DNA of 64,000 bases. It comes from Pseudomonas sp. 14P_8.1_Bac3 (GTDB taxonomy: Bacteria > Pseudomonadota > Gammaproteobacteria > Pseudomonadales > Pseudomonadaceae). Shown piece after piece: positions 8,430 to 17,065 of the stretch (within the stretch, counting starts at the first letter, position 1; each line of letters starts with the position of its first letter). Location of the stretch: NCBI RefSeq assembly GCF_025466085.1, contig NZ_JANLOD010000068.1:186001-250000 (forward strand), read 5' to 3'. A program made the position numbers and the translations under genes. The notes below the pieces were generated by a model. The model was not told where the DNA came from. It saw nothing but the letters and a program-made list of their open reading frames with translations, and searched no databases.

Positions 8430-9445
8430 TGGGCGTTCTCCTGCTCGAATTGGCCTTGATCTAATTGGCGTTGCGCAGTCTGGCCGCTCATGGCCATGGA
8501 CAACACGGCCATACGAATCGCGATGCCGTAGGTCACCTGGTTGAGGATTACCGAGTGCGGGCCGTCGGCCACTGCCGACTCGATCTCCACGCCGCGGTTG
8601 ATCGGGCCCGGGTGCATGACGATGCAGTCCGGTTTGGCGCCGGCCAGGCGCGCGGTGGTCAGGCCGAACAGGCGGTAGAACTCGCCTTCGCTCGGCAGCA
8701 GGCCGCCGGCCATGCGCTCACGCTGCAGGCGCAACATGATCACCACATCGACGTCTTTCAAGCCTTCGGCCATGTCGGTGTAAACCTTCACACCGTATTG
8801 CTCAATGCCGATCGGCAGCAGGGTTTTCGGCGCGATCACCCGGATGTCCGGGCAGCCGAGGGTTTTCAGCGCCAGCATGTTCGAGCGCGCGACCCGCGAG
8901 TGCAGGATGTCGCCGACGATGGCGACGGAAAGGTTTTCGAAACCGCCCTTGTGTCGACGGATCGTCAGCATGTCGAGCATGCCTTGGGTCGGGTGCGCGT
9001 GACGGCCATCGCCGCCGTTGATGATCGCCACTTGCGGGCACACGTGTTCAGCGATGAAGTGCGCAGCGCCGGAATCGCCGTGGCGCACGACGAACATGTC
9101 GGCGGCCATCGCTTCCAGGTTGCGCAACGTGTCGAGCAGGGTTTCGCCCTTGCTCGCCGACGAGGTGGACACGTTCAGGGTGATCACGTCGGCGGACAGC
9201 CGCTGGGCCGCCAGTTCGAAGGTGGTACGGGTACGGGTGGAGTTCTCGAAGAACACGTTGCACACGGTCTTGCCGCGCAGCAACGGGACTTTCTTCACCG
9301 CCCGGGCGCCGACTTCGAGGAACGAGTCGGCGGTGTCGAGGATTTCCGTCAGCAGCTCGCGGCGCAAACCGTCGAGCGAGAGGAAGTGGCGCAGCTGGCC
9401 CTGATCATTGAGCTGCAGCGGGCGCTTGGTTTCTAGAGGCGTCAT
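8426..9445 (-). CDS. pyrB: Aspartate carbamoyltransferase catalytic subunit
   Basis: 339 aa. Carbamoyl-phosphate site 'FFENSTRTRTTFE' near residue 62; aspartate-binding 'MLRLQRERM' and 'HPGPINRGVEI' near the C terminus. The ATG at 9445 gives the MTPLETKRPLQ start usual in Pseudomonas, with an N-terminal extension relative to the E. coli catalytic chain. It catalyses carbamoyl phosphate + aspartate to carbamoyl aspartate, the first committed pyrimidine step, in a dodecamer with PyrX. It lies 27 bp downstream of pyrR. A few residues follow 'MAMSGQTAQRQ' before the stop that overlaps pyrX. Confidence 0.96.
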   Translation of the reverse strand: MTPLETKRPLQLNDQGQLRHFLSLDGLRRELLTEILDTADSFLEVGARAVKKVPLLRGKTVCNVFFENSTRTRTTFELAAQRLSADVITLNVSTSSASKGETLLDTLRNLEAMAADMFVVRHGDSGAAHFIAEHVCPQVAIINGGDGRHAHPTQGMLDMLTIRRHKGGFENLSVAIVGDILHSRVARSNMLALKTLGCPDIRVIAPKTLLPIGIEQYGVKVYTDMAEGLKDVDVVIMLRLQRERMAGGLLPSEGEFYRLFGLTTARLAGAKPDCIVMHPGPINRGVEIESAVADGPHSVILNQVTYGIAIRMAVLSMAMSGQTAQRQLDQGQFEQENAQ

Positions 9446-9472
9446 CGCGAGGGGGACTCTCAATAGGGCGGA

Positions 9473-9976
9473 TTAAAGGGCGAGGTCTTGCAGTTCAAGC
9501 TTGAGTTCCGGGCCGGACAGTTTCACCCGCTCATGGGCCGCCAGCGCCAGGGTCGCGCCGACCACGTTCGGGCGGATCGGTAGTTCGCCAGCATCGAGGT
9601 CGAGCAGGCACACCAGCGTCACGCTGGCCGGGCGGCCATAGTCGAAGAGCTCGTTCATCGCGGCGCGGATGGTCCGGCCGCTCATCAGTACGTCGTCGAT
9701 CAGCACCAGGTCCTGGCCTTCGATCTCGAACGGCAGCGCCGAGGGGCGCACTTGCGGGTGCAGACCGTTCTGGCTGAAGTCGTCACGGTAGAACGATACG
9801 TCCAGGGTGCCGAGCGGCGCATCGCTACCCAGTGCCTCGAGCAACGCCTGGGCGACCCAGATGCCACCGGTACGGATACCGATGTAGCGCGGTTCGCTGA
9901 TGCCACGGTGTTCCAGATGTGCCTTGAGGCGGATCGCCATCTGGCTGATCAGGTCGGCGGGATTGGGCAGGCTCAT
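9473..9976 (-). CDS. pyrR: Pyrimidine operon regulator / uracil phosphoribosyltransferase PyrR
   Basis: 167 aa, type I PRTase fold with the PRPP loop 'DLVLIDDVLMSGRTIRAAM' near residues 90-108 and the flexible-loop region 'SFYRDDFSQNGLHP'. In Bacillus PyrR attenuates the pyr operon by RNA binding. In Pseudomonas it sits upstream of pyrB and has been linked to pyrB-pyrX control, but no attenuator was recognised here. It follows ruvX after ~80 bp. Confidence 0.95.
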   Translation of the reverse strand: MSLPNPADLISQMAIRLKAHLEHRGISEPRYIGIRTGGIWVAQALLEALGSDAPLGTLDVSFYRDDFSQNGLHPQVRPSALPFEIEGQDLVLIDDVLMSGRTIRAAMNELFDYGRPASVTLVCLLDLDAGELPIRPNVVGATLALAAHERVKLSGPELKLELQDLAL

Positions 9977-10057
9977 GGTTGCTCCTTCTTGGGCCCGAGC
10001 CGGTGCATGCGAGGTTTGGCTCGGGGTGTCGCTATAGAGAGGCGTCGGGACGACTCT

Positions 10058-10495
10058 TCAGGATTCGAACAGTGCGGTGTTTTCGTCGAGCCAGCCTTGC
10101 AGCAGCAGCGCGGCGGCGATGGCGTCGACCGGGTTGTCGCGGTAACTGCCTTTCTGGCCGCCACGGTCACGCCGTTCACCCTTGGCTTCGAAGGTGGTCA
10201 GGCGTTCATCGTGGGTATAGAAGGGCAGGTTGTAGCGGCCATTCAGGCGGCGGGCGAACTTCTCGGCGCGCAGGCACATGTCGCTGGGCGTGCCGTCCAT
10301 GTTCAAGGGCAGGCCGACCACCACGGCGTCGGGTTTCCACTCCTTGATCAGCGCTTCGACCTGATTCCAGTCGGGAACGCCGTTTTGTGCCTTCAAGGTA
10401 CACAGCTCGCGGGCCTGGCCGGTAATCACCTGGCCGACTGCCACGCCGATCTGCTTGGTGCCGTAATCGAAGCCCAGGATCAGGCGCAGGGCCAT
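10058..10495 (-). CDS. ruvX: Holliday junction resolvase-like / pre-16S rRNA nuclease (YqgF)
   Basis: 145 aa, RNase H-like fold: 'LGFDYGTKQIGVAVGQ' near the N terminus with the first acidic residue, 'PDAVVVGLPLNMDG' in the middle, and the C-terminal 'DNPVDAIAAALLLQGWL'. The family matures the 16S rRNA 5' end (YqgF) and was earlier predicted to be a resolvase. Its ATG overlaps the algH stop by one base, the conserved yqgE-yqgF pairing. Confidence 0.95.
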   Translation of the reverse strand: MALRLILGFDYGTKQIGVAVGQVITGQARELCTLKAQNGVPDWNQVEALIKEWKPDAVVVGLPLNMDGTPSDMCLRAEKFARRLNGRYNLPFYTHDERLTTFEAKGERRDRGGQKGSYRDNPVDAIAAALLLQGWLDENTALFES

Positions 10496-11067
10496 CAGGC
10501 GTGCCCCGCCTGGCTGGTGAGCAGGCTGAGGTTGACGCCCAGGTGCTTGGCCGCCGCATCGAGGCGCAGCTCGCTGCTGGTATTGAACAGGATGTCGGCG
10601 TCGAACGGGCAGGTCAGCCAGGCATTCTGCGCCAGTTCGGCCTCAAGCTGCCCGGCTTCCCAGCCGGCATAACCCAGGGTGATCACACTTTTGGCCGGAC
10701 CGACGCCATCGGCGATGGCGAACAGCACATCCTGGGACGTAGAGAGCGACAGGTTGCCTTCCAGATCAACGGTCGCCTGAAACTTCTTGCCCGATGGATG
10801 CAGGACGAAACCGCGGTCGGTCTGCACCGGGCCACCGATGAAGATCGGCACGTGCTGGCAAAGCACCGGCGGTTCGATGTCGGGGCGTAATTGTTCGAGG
10901 ATATCGGCCAGGTTCAGGTCTTGCGGACGGTTGACCACCAGCCCCATGGCACCATTGGCCGTGTGCTCGACGATGTAGGTCAAGGTGTGCGCAAAGTTCG
11001 GGTCGGCCATGTGAGGCATGGCGATCAGGAAGTGATGCTTGAGGTAGCTGGGGCTGACGTTTTTCAT
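10495..11067 (-). CDS. algH: YqgE/AlgH family protein
   Basis: 190 aa, starting at MKNVSPSYLKHHF; a 12-codon extension upstream is not family-like. Signature stretches are 'FLIAMPHMADPNFA', 'GAMGLVVNRP' and 'VPIFIGGPVQTDRGFVLH'. AlgH was first tied to alginate regulation in P. aeruginosa; the biochemical role remains unclear. It overlaps ruvX by one base and lies ~117 bp downstream of tonB3 with a palindromic REP between. Confidence 0.95.
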   Translation of the reverse strand: MKNVSPSYLKHHFLIAMPHMADPNFAHTLTYIVEHTANGAMGLVVNRPQDLNLADILEQLRPDIEPPVLCQHVPIFIGGPVQTDRGFVLHPSGKKFQATVDLEGNLSLSTSQDVLFAIADGVGPAKSVITLGYAGWEAGQLEAELAQNAWLTCPFDADILFNTSSELRLDAAAKHLGVNLSLLTSQAGHA

Positions 11068-11152
11068 GAGCGCTAGTGTGGCGTTGGAGGGGCGAACTGA
11101 CAAGCTGGGGATGTGTAGGAAATGCCGTAAATCCCCCTGAATGAACCCGATT

Positions 11153-11180
11153 CCTGTGGGAGCAAGCTCGCTCCCACAGG
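11153..11180. repeat. Solo palindromic REP (hairpin) after tonB3
   Basis: A near-perfect palindrome, CCTGTGGGAGC-AAGCTC-GCTCCCACAGG, ending 4 bp from the tonB3 stop. It could act as a terminator or mRNA 3'-end stabiliser. Confidence 0.8.
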
Positions 11181-11184
11181 GTTA

Positions 11185-12084
11185 TCAGTTACTGGACAAC
11201 CGGTCCCCGCGCGCAAACTTCCAGGTCCGGATGATCTCCAGCCGGTCGATATCCGACAAATCCCCGGTAAACGGTGCAAACGGCGCCGCCAGCCTGACGA
11301 TCCGCTGCGCAGCCTGATCCAGCAGCGGTTGCCCGGACGACTCCAGGACCAGCACTTCATACAGCGAGCCGTCGCGGTTGATCGAGACCATCAGGCGCAA
11401 ATTGCCGTAGATCTGCTGGCGTCGGGCTTCATCCGGGTAATTGAGGTTGCCGATGCGCTCGACCTTCTTGCGCCATTCGTCCTTGTACCAGGCGCCTTTG
11501 TCTTTCATGGTCGAGGCGGCGCTCAGGCGGTGGATGCGCGGGCGCTTGGCGTACAGCTGTTGTTCGTTGGCCAGTTCCGCCTCGAGGCTGGCGATGTCAC
11601 TGGACAGCTGCTCGGTGTCGAACGTCGGCGCGGCCACGGCGGGCTTGTTGGAAGGTTTGGGCTCTTCGGTCTTCGTCGCGGCTTTCTTCGGCTTCGGTGC
11701 GACCGTGGTCACGGCCGCCTTGGGCGCCGCTGCCTGCACTTCGGGCCTGGCGGCTGGCGGTGGCGTGATTTTCTTGACCTGGTTGTCCTGGAACGGCGCG
11801 ACCTCGGTGGTCTTGGGGATCGCCTTTTTATCCAGGGTGCCGCTGCCCTCCTGGTTTTCCTGCGCGAGAAAATCAGCTTTCGCCGGTTTCTTTTCGCTTT
11901 TGAAGGTGGCGAGGGTGATTTCCAGTGTTTTGCTGATCTGCTTGGGTTCGACCATGGTGAACCCGACACCCAGCAGCAACGCCAGGTGGATCAGCGCTGC
12001 GAGAAACAGGGTAAATCCGAGGCGATCGGCCGGGCGCACGCCACGGTGGGCGAGTTCAGCGGGCAGATCGGACGGGAGTGTCAT
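11185..12084 (-). CDS. tonB3: TonB-family energy transducer (TonB3-like)
   Basis: 299 aa. One N-terminal transmembrane helix (FTLFLAALIHLALLLGVGF, ~residues 24-42) is followed by a Lys/Pro/Ala-rich periplasmic spacer (~60-150), a coiled stretch, and a C-terminal TonB domain ending '...LEIIRTWKFARGDRLSSN'. Position next to gshB and pilG matches PAO1 tonB3 (PA0406), reported there to affect twitching and pilus assembly. A role here is inferred from synteny. No exbB/exbD is adjacent. Confidence 0.85.
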   Translation of the reverse strand: MTLPSDLPAELAHRGVRPADRLGFTLFLAALIHLALLLGVGFTMVEPKQISKTLEITLATFKSEKKPAKADFLAQENQEGSGTLDKKAIPKTTEVAPFQDNQVKKITPPPAARPEVQAAAPKAAVTTVAPKPKKAATKTEEPKPSNKPAVAAPTFDTEQLSSDIASLEAELANEQQLYAKRPRIHRLSAASTMKDKGAWYKDEWRKKVERIGNLNYPDEARRQQIYGNLRLMVSINRDGSLYEVLVLESSGQPLLDQAAQRIVRLAAPFAPFTGDLSDIDRLEIIRTWKFARGDRLSSN

Positions 12085-12161
12085 GACAAGAGAACCAACA
12101 TCGCGTTTTTCACAGGCCGCGCATGATAACGCAATGTCGGTTTCATCTTGGGTGTTCTATG

Positions 12162-13115
12162 TCAACGAGCCTTGAGCTTCTGATCGATGGCATCCATCAG
12201 CAGGCCGCCGATGTCGGTGCCGAAGGCATTATCAATTTCACGAATGCAGGTCGGGCTGGTGACGTTGATTTCGGTCAGGTGCTCGCCAATCACGTCCAGG
12301 CCCACGAACAGCAGGCCTTTTTCGCGCAGGGTCGGGCCGACTTGCGCGGCGATCCAGCGGTCTTTCTCGGTCAGCGGACGGGCTTCGCCACGACCACCGG
12401 CGGCAAGGTTGCCCCGGGTTTCGCCGGCAGCCGGGATCCGCGCCAGGCAGTAATCCACCGGCTCGCCGTCGATCATCAGGATGCGTTTGTCGCCATCGAC
12501 GATCGCCGGCAGGTAGCCCTGGATCATGATTTGCTGCTTGCCGTGCAAGGTCAGGGTTTCGAGGATCACCGACAGGTTCGGGTGGCCGGCGGTGTGACGG
12601 AAGATCGAAGAACCGCCCATGCCGTCCAGCGGCTTGAGGATCACGTCACCGTGGTGATCGGCGAACTCGCGCAGCACGTCCGGGCGACGGCTGACGATGG
12701 TCGGCGGCGTGCACTGCGGGAACAGCGTGGCGAACAGCTTCTCATTGCAGTCGCGCAGGCTTTGCGGTTTGTTGACCACCAGCACGCCCGCGCGCTCGGC
12801 CTGCTCCAGCAAGTAGGTGGAGTAGACGAATTCCATGTCGAAGGGCGGATCCTTGCGCATCAGGATCACGTCCAGATCGCTCAGCAGCGCGTCGGTCTCG
12901 GCGTCCAGTTCGAACCATTTGTCCGGATTGGCAAACACCTTCAGCGGCCGCATCCGCGCACGCGCTTCGCCTTCGGCCTGGTACAAATCCTGCTGTTCCA
13001 TATAGAACAGTTCCCAGCCGCGCTTCTGTGCGGCCAGCAGCATGGCCAGCGAGCTATCCTTTTTATAGGAAATGCTGGCGATAGGGTCCATGACAATCCC
13101 GACGCGAACGCTCAT
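12162..13115 (-). CDS. gshB: Glutathione synthetase
   Basis: 317 aa, prokaryotic GshB with ATP-grasp fold. It starts 'MSVRVGIVMDPIASI', has 'ILMRKDPPFDMEFVY', the ATP-binding 'DVILKPLDGMGGSSIF' near residue 150, and the C-terminal metal/substrate part 'LTEINVTSPTCIREID'. It joins gamma-glutamylcysteine with glycine. It is upstream of tonB3 on the same strand (77 bp gap) and divergent from pilG. Confidence 0.97.
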   Translation of the reverse strand: MSVRVGIVMDPIASISYKKDSSLAMLLAAQKRGWELFYMEQQDLYQAEGEARARMRPLKVFANPDKWFELDAETDALLSDLDVILMRKDPPFDMEFVYSTYLLEQAERAGVLVVNKPQSLRDCNEKLFATLFPQCTPPTIVSRRPDVLREFADHHGDVILKPLDGMGGSSIFRHTAGHPNLSVILETLTLHGKQQIMIQGYLPAIVDGDKRILMIDGEPVDYCLARIPAAGETRGNLAAGGRGEARPLTEKDRWIAAQVGPTLREKGLLFVGLDVIGEHLTEINVTSPTCIREIDNAFGTDIGGLLMDAIDQKLKAR

Positions 13116-13147
13116 GGGTGTTTCCTCGAAATGGGGGCTATTGATGA

Positions 13148-13250
13148 CCTGTAGGAGCGAGCCTGCTCGCGATGGTCGCCAACGATGACGCGGGCGGGCG
13201 GTATGAGCGCGGTGTCCCGAAGTCCATCGCGAGCAGGCTCGCTCTTACAG
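13148..13250. repeat. REPIN in the gshB-pilG divergent region
   Basis: Inverted REP arms at 13148-13175 and 13224-13250 (core GGAGCGAGCCTGCTCGCGATGG) separated by ~48 bp. It occupies much of the 343-bp gap 13116-13458. The remaining ~200 bp next to pilG must hold the pilG promoter, but no confident -35/-10 pair was picked out. Confidence 0.9.
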
Positions 13251-13458
13251 AAGATCAGCGTAAAAAGTGGCGTCAGATTGGCCTTGAGTGTGTTCCCGGT
13301 CAAGGAAAAACCACCGCGCCAGTCGCCCGATAGATTGGATTTGGAGACTGTGCTAAAAAGGCTGCCATGTCATGCTGGCCCTTGAACATCAAGGGTTTCG
13401 GGACTCCGAAATTCCGTAAACGGACAAATTGATTCGCAAAGGCGACGGTAGAGCATTT

Positions 13459-13863
13459 ATGGATCAGCATTCCAGCGCCTTGAAGGTCATGGTGATCGAC
13501 GATTCGAAGACGATTCGCCGCACCGCCGAAACGCTGCTGAAGAACGTGGGGTGCGAGGTGATCACGGCTATCGACGGTTTCGATGCCCTGGCCAAGATTG
13601 CCGACAATCATCCCGGCATCATTTTTGTCGACATCATGATGCCGCGTCTGGATGGCTATCAGACCTGCGCCTTGATCAAGAACAACAGTGCGTTCAAGTC
13701 CACGCCAGTGATCATGCTGTCGTCCAAGGACGGGCTGTTCGACAAGGCCAAGGGACGCATCGTCGGTTCCGACCAGTTTTTGACCAAGCCTTTCAGCAAG
13801 GAAGAACTGCTGAACGCGATCCAGGCCCATGTACCGGGCTTCGCCGCTGTTTTGCCGCAGTAG
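13459..13863 (+). CDS. pilG: Twitching motility response regulator PilG
   Basis: 134 aa, a stand-alone receiver domain. The acidic pair is in 'VMVIDDSKTIRRTAETLLK', the phospho-acceptor Asp in 'IIFVDIMMPRLDGY', and the Lys in 'FLTKPFSKEELL'. It starts at MDQHSSALK (13459), matching PAO1 PilG; the upstream Met at 13429 is not family-like. Phosphorylated by ChpA, PilG promotes pilus extension and polarity of twitching. It is first gene of the chemosensory cluster. Confidence 0.97.
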   Translation: MDQHSSALKVMVIDDSKTIRRTAETLLKNVGCEVITAIDGFDALAKIADNHPGIIFVDIMMPRLDGYQTCALIKNNSAFKSTPVIMLSSKDGLFDKAKGRIVGSDQFLTKPFSKEELLNAIQAHVPGFAAVLPQ

Positions 13864-13923
13864 GACACGCACAGTGACGCTCGGCCAGCGGGCCCGGCGT
13901 CGACAAGAAGAATGGGGAAAACC

Positions 13924-14289
13924 ATGGCACGTATTCTGATCGTCGATGATTCGCCGACCGAAATGTACAAACTGACCGGCATGCTGGAAAAGCACGGTCA
14001 TGAAGTATTGAAAGCCGAAAACGGCGCCGACGGCGTGGCGCTCGCCCGTCAGGAAAAACCCGACGCCGTGCTGATGGACATCGTCATGCCCGGCCTCAAC
14101 GGTTTCCAGGCGACCCGCCAGCTGACCAAAGACCCGGACACCGGGCACATCCCGGTGATCATCATCACCACCAAGGATCAGGAAACCGACAAGGTCTGGG
14201 GCACGCGCCAGGGCGCCAAGGATTACCTGACCAAGCCGGTTGACGAAGAGACCCTGATCAAGACCCTGAACAACGTACTGGCCGGTTGA
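13924..14289 (+). CDS. pilH: Twitching motility response regulator PilH
   Basis: 121 aa, CheY-like receiver: 'ARILIVDDSPTEMYKLT', acceptor 'AVLMDIVMPGLNGFQ', and 'DYLTKPVDEETL'. Length equals PAO1 PilH. It follows pilG by 60 bp and precedes pilI by 10 bp. In P. aeruginosa it opposes PilG and may act as a phosphate sink for ChpA. The start at 13924 fits the family; the Met four codons earlier is less likely. Confidence 0.97.
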   Translation: MARILIVDDSPTEMYKLTGMLEKHGHEVLKAENGADGVALARQEKPDAVLMDIVMPGLNGFQATRQLTKDPDTGHIPVIIITTKDQETDKVWGTRQGAKDYLTKPVDEETLIKTLNNVLAG

Positions 14290-14299
14290 TCCCCCGGCC

Positions 14300-14848
14300 A
14301 TGACCGAGTCGCTGACCGCGTTCGAACTGCTGCTGCAGATTGACCAACGTTGTCGTCTGCTGGCGGCGGATCTGCCGTCCCAGTCGATCCGGCAGGACAA
14401 CTGGAGCGGCATCGGTTTTCGCCTGGGCGAGCATTGGTACGTCGCGCCCATGGGCGAAGTCAGCGAAGTCCTGCACGAACCGCGGTTCACCCAGCTGCCC
14501 GGGGTCAAATCCTGGGTCAAGGGCGTGGCCAACCTGCGCGGGCGCTTGCTGCCGATGATGGACCTGGGCGGTTTCTTCTCGGATAGGGAGCCTGGCCATG
14601 AACTGTCGGCCGCGCGCAAACAGCGGCGGGTGCTGGTGGTGGAGCATGACGAGGTGTTCGCCGGGTTGTTGGTCGATGAGGTTTTCGGCCTGCAGCACTT
14701 TGCCCGGGACAGCCTGGAATCGGCAGAGGATTTGAGCGGCCCGATGGCGCCGTTCATCAAAGGCCGGTTCCAACGCGAGCAGGTTTGGCAGGTGTTCAGC
14801 CCGTTTGCGCTGGCGCAGTCGCAAAGCTTCAGGCACGTAGCGCTGTAG
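14300..14848 (+). CDS. pilI: CheW-like adaptor PilI
   Basis: 182 aa with a CheW domain from ~residue 35 to the end ('GIGFRLGEHWYVAPMGEVSE', 'VKGVANLRGRLLPMMDL'). It couples the receptor PilJ to the kinase ChpA at the cell pole. It begins 10 bp after pilH. The ~125-bp gap before pilJ contains only decayed REP-like sequence. Confidence 0.95.
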   Translation: MTESLTAFELLLQIDQRCRLLAADLPSQSIRQDNWSGIGFRLGEHWYVAPMGEVSEVLHEPRFTQLPGVKSWVKGVANLRGRLLPMMDLGGFFSDREPGHELSAARKQRRVLVVEHDEVFAGLLVDEVFGLQHFARDSLESAEDLSGPMAPFIKGRFQREQVWQVFSPFALAQSQSFRHVAL

Positions 14849-14974
14849 GCGCTGGCTTGCCAGCGATGGCATCACCTCGGTTCGACGGGGGACCGGGTCG
14901 CTTGCATCGCGGGCCACTCCGCTCCCACAGGTCCGTGTCAGGTTTCAAGGTGGTTGGTTAACAGGCGAGGACCG

Positions 14975-17032
14975 ATGATAAAAGCAAAATCAGGCAAGCC
15001 AGAAGGGTCGCGCAGCCGATCGCAGATCATCGTGCTGTTCATCGCGCTGATTGTCTTCATCATGCTGCTGTTCGCCAACTTCGCTTACCTCAACACTCAG
15101 GCCACGTACGACAAACAGTACATCGGTCACGCGGGCGAATTGCGCGTGCTGTCCCAGCGCATCGCCAAAAACGCCACCGAGGCCGCCGCGGGCAAGGCGG
15201 CGGCGTTCAAGTTGCTCAGTGACGCGCGCAACGATTTCGCCCAGCGCTGGGGGTATCTGAAGAAAGGTGACCCGTCCACCGGGCTGCCGCCTGCGCCGGC
15301 CGCCGTACGCCCGGAAATGCGCGCCGTGCAACTGGACTGGGAACGCCTGCTGAAAAACACCGACGCGATCCTGTCCAGCGAACAGACCGTGCTGTCGCTG
15401 CATCAGGTCGCCGCCACCCTGGCCGAAACGGTGCCGCAGCTGCAGGTCGAATACGAAAAAGTCGTGGAAATTCTCCTGCAACGCGGCGCACCGGCGGCTC
15501 AGGTCGCCATGGCCCAGCGCCAGTCGCTGTTGGCCGAGCGGATCCTCGGCGCGGTGAACACCGTGCTGTCCGGCGACGAAAATTCGCAGCAGGCCGCCGA
15601 CGCGTTCGGTCGCGACGCCGCCCGTTTCGGCCAGGTGCTGACGGGCATGCTCCAGGGCAATTCGGCGTTGAAAGTCAGCCAGGTTGAAGATCGCGATGCC
15701 CGCGCGCGGTTGGTCGAGATTTCCGAGTTGTTCGAATTCGTCTCGGGCTCGGTGGATGAAATCCTCGAAACCTCGCCGGAGCTGTTCAAGGTCCGGGAAT
15801 CGGCGACCAACATTTTCAGCCTTTCGCAAACCCTGCTCGACGAAGCGTCGCACCTGGCCACCGGGTTCGAAAACCTTGCCGGCGGGCGCGACACCGACAC
15901 CATCGGCGGCTACGTGCTGGGCCTGCTGGCGCTGACGTCGATCATTCTTATCGGCCTGGTGATGGTTCGCGAAACCAACCGTCAGCTGCGCGAAACCGCC
16001 GAGAAGAACGAACGCAACCAGAACGCGATCATGCGCCTGCTCGATGAAATCGAAGACCTGGCCGACGGCGACCTGACCGTGACCGCCTCGGTGACCGAGG
16101 ACTTCACCGGGACCATCGCCGACTCGATCAACTATTCCGTGGACCAGCTGCGCGATCTCGTCGCCACGATCAACCTGACCGCCGGCCAGGTCGCTGCCGC
16201 CGTGCAGGAAACCCAGGCCACGGCGATGCATCTGGCGCAGGCCTCGGAGCATCAGGCCCAGCAGATCAGCGAAGCCTCCACCGCGATCAACGACATGGCG
16301 CAGTCCATCGATCAGGTGTCCGCCAACGCTGCCGAGTCTTCGGCGGTGGCCGAGCGCTCGGTGGAAATCGCCAACAAGGGCAACGAAGTGGTGCACAACA
16401 CCATCCACGGCATGGACAACATTCGCGAACAGATCCAGGACACCGCCAAGCGCATCAAGCGGCTGGGCGAGTCTTCCCAGGAAATTGGCGACATTGTCAG
16501 CCTGATCGATGACATTGCCGATCAAACCAACATCCTCGCCCTCAACGCGGCGATCCAGGCGTCCATGGCCGGTGACGCCGGGCGCGGTTTTGCGGTGGTG
16601 GCCGATGAAGTCCAGCGCTTGGCCGAGCGGTCGTCCGCGGCGACCCGACAGATCGAGACACTGGTGCGGGCGATTCAGGCCGACACGAATGAGGCGGTGA
16701 TTTCCATGGAGCAGACCACCACCGAAGTGGTGCGCGGCGCGCGTCTGGCGCAGGATGCCGGGGTGGCCCTCGAGGAAATCGAAGGCGTCTCGAAGACTCT
16801 CGCGGCGCTGATCCAGAGCATCTCCAACGCGGCCCAGCAACAGACGTCTTCGGCCGGGCAGATTTCCCTGACGATGAACGTGATCCAGCAGATCACCACG
16901 CAGACGTCGTCCGGTTCCACCGCCACGGCCGAAAGCATTGGCAACCTGGCGAAAATGGCCAGCCAGCTGCGGCGCTCGGTGTCCGGTTTCACCTTGCCGG
17001 CCGCCAAGGCGCAGACTGTGGATAAAGTGTGA
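14975..17032 (+). CDS. pilJ: Methyl-accepting chemotaxis protein PilJ
   Basis: 685 aa (PAO1: 682). TM1 is at ~18-40 (IALIVFIMLLFANFAYL), with 'YDKQYIGHAGELRVLSQRIA' beginning the periplasmic PilJ sensory region, TM2 at ~310-332 (YVLGLLALTSIILIGLVMV), then HAMP and a cytoplasmic signalling hairpin. The hairpin tip reads 'DQTNILALNAAIQASMAG', a divergent MCP tip typical of PilJ. It senses pilus/surface cues and controls ChpA. The start at 14975 follows GGCGAGGACCG. pilK, which follows pilJ in P. aeruginosa, is absent (33 bp to chpA). Confidence 0.96.
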   Translation: MIKAKSGKPEGSRSRSQIIVLFIALIVFIMLLFANFAYLNTQATYDKQYIGHAGELRVLSQRIAKNATEAAAGKAAAFKLLSDARNDFAQRWGYLKKGDPSTGLPPAPAAVRPEMRAVQLDWERLLKNTDAILSSEQTVLSLHQVAATLAETVPQLQVEYEKVVEILLQRGAPAAQVAMAQRQSLLAERILGAVNTVLSGDENSQQAADAFGRDAARFGQVLTGMLQGNSALKVSQVEDRDARARLVEISELFEFVSGSVDEILETSPELFKVRESATNIFSLSQTLLDEASHLATGFENLAGGRDTDTIGGYVLGLLALTSIILIGLVMVRETNRQLRETAEKNERNQNAIMRLLDEIEDLADGDLTVTASVTEDFTGTIADSINYSVDQLRDLVATINLTAGQVAAAVQETQATAMHLAQASEHQAQQISEASTAINDMAQSIDQVSANAAESSAVAERSVEIANKGNEVVHNTIHGMDNIREQIQDTAKRIKRLGESSQEIGDIVSLIDDIADQTNILALNAAIQASMAGDAGRGFAVVADEVQRLAERSSAATRQIETLVRAIQADTNEAVISMEQTTTEVVRGARLAQDAGVALEEIEGVSKTLAALIQSISNAAQQQTSSAGQISLTMNVIQQITTQTSSGSTATAESIGNLAKMASQLRRSVSGFTLPAAKAQTVDKV

Positions 17033-17065
17033 TACGCGCTTGTTTTGATAGTGATCGGAGTCGTT

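Noticed and set aside
17033..17065. pilK between pilJ and chpA
   Set aside because: The gap is 33 bp, too short for any gene.
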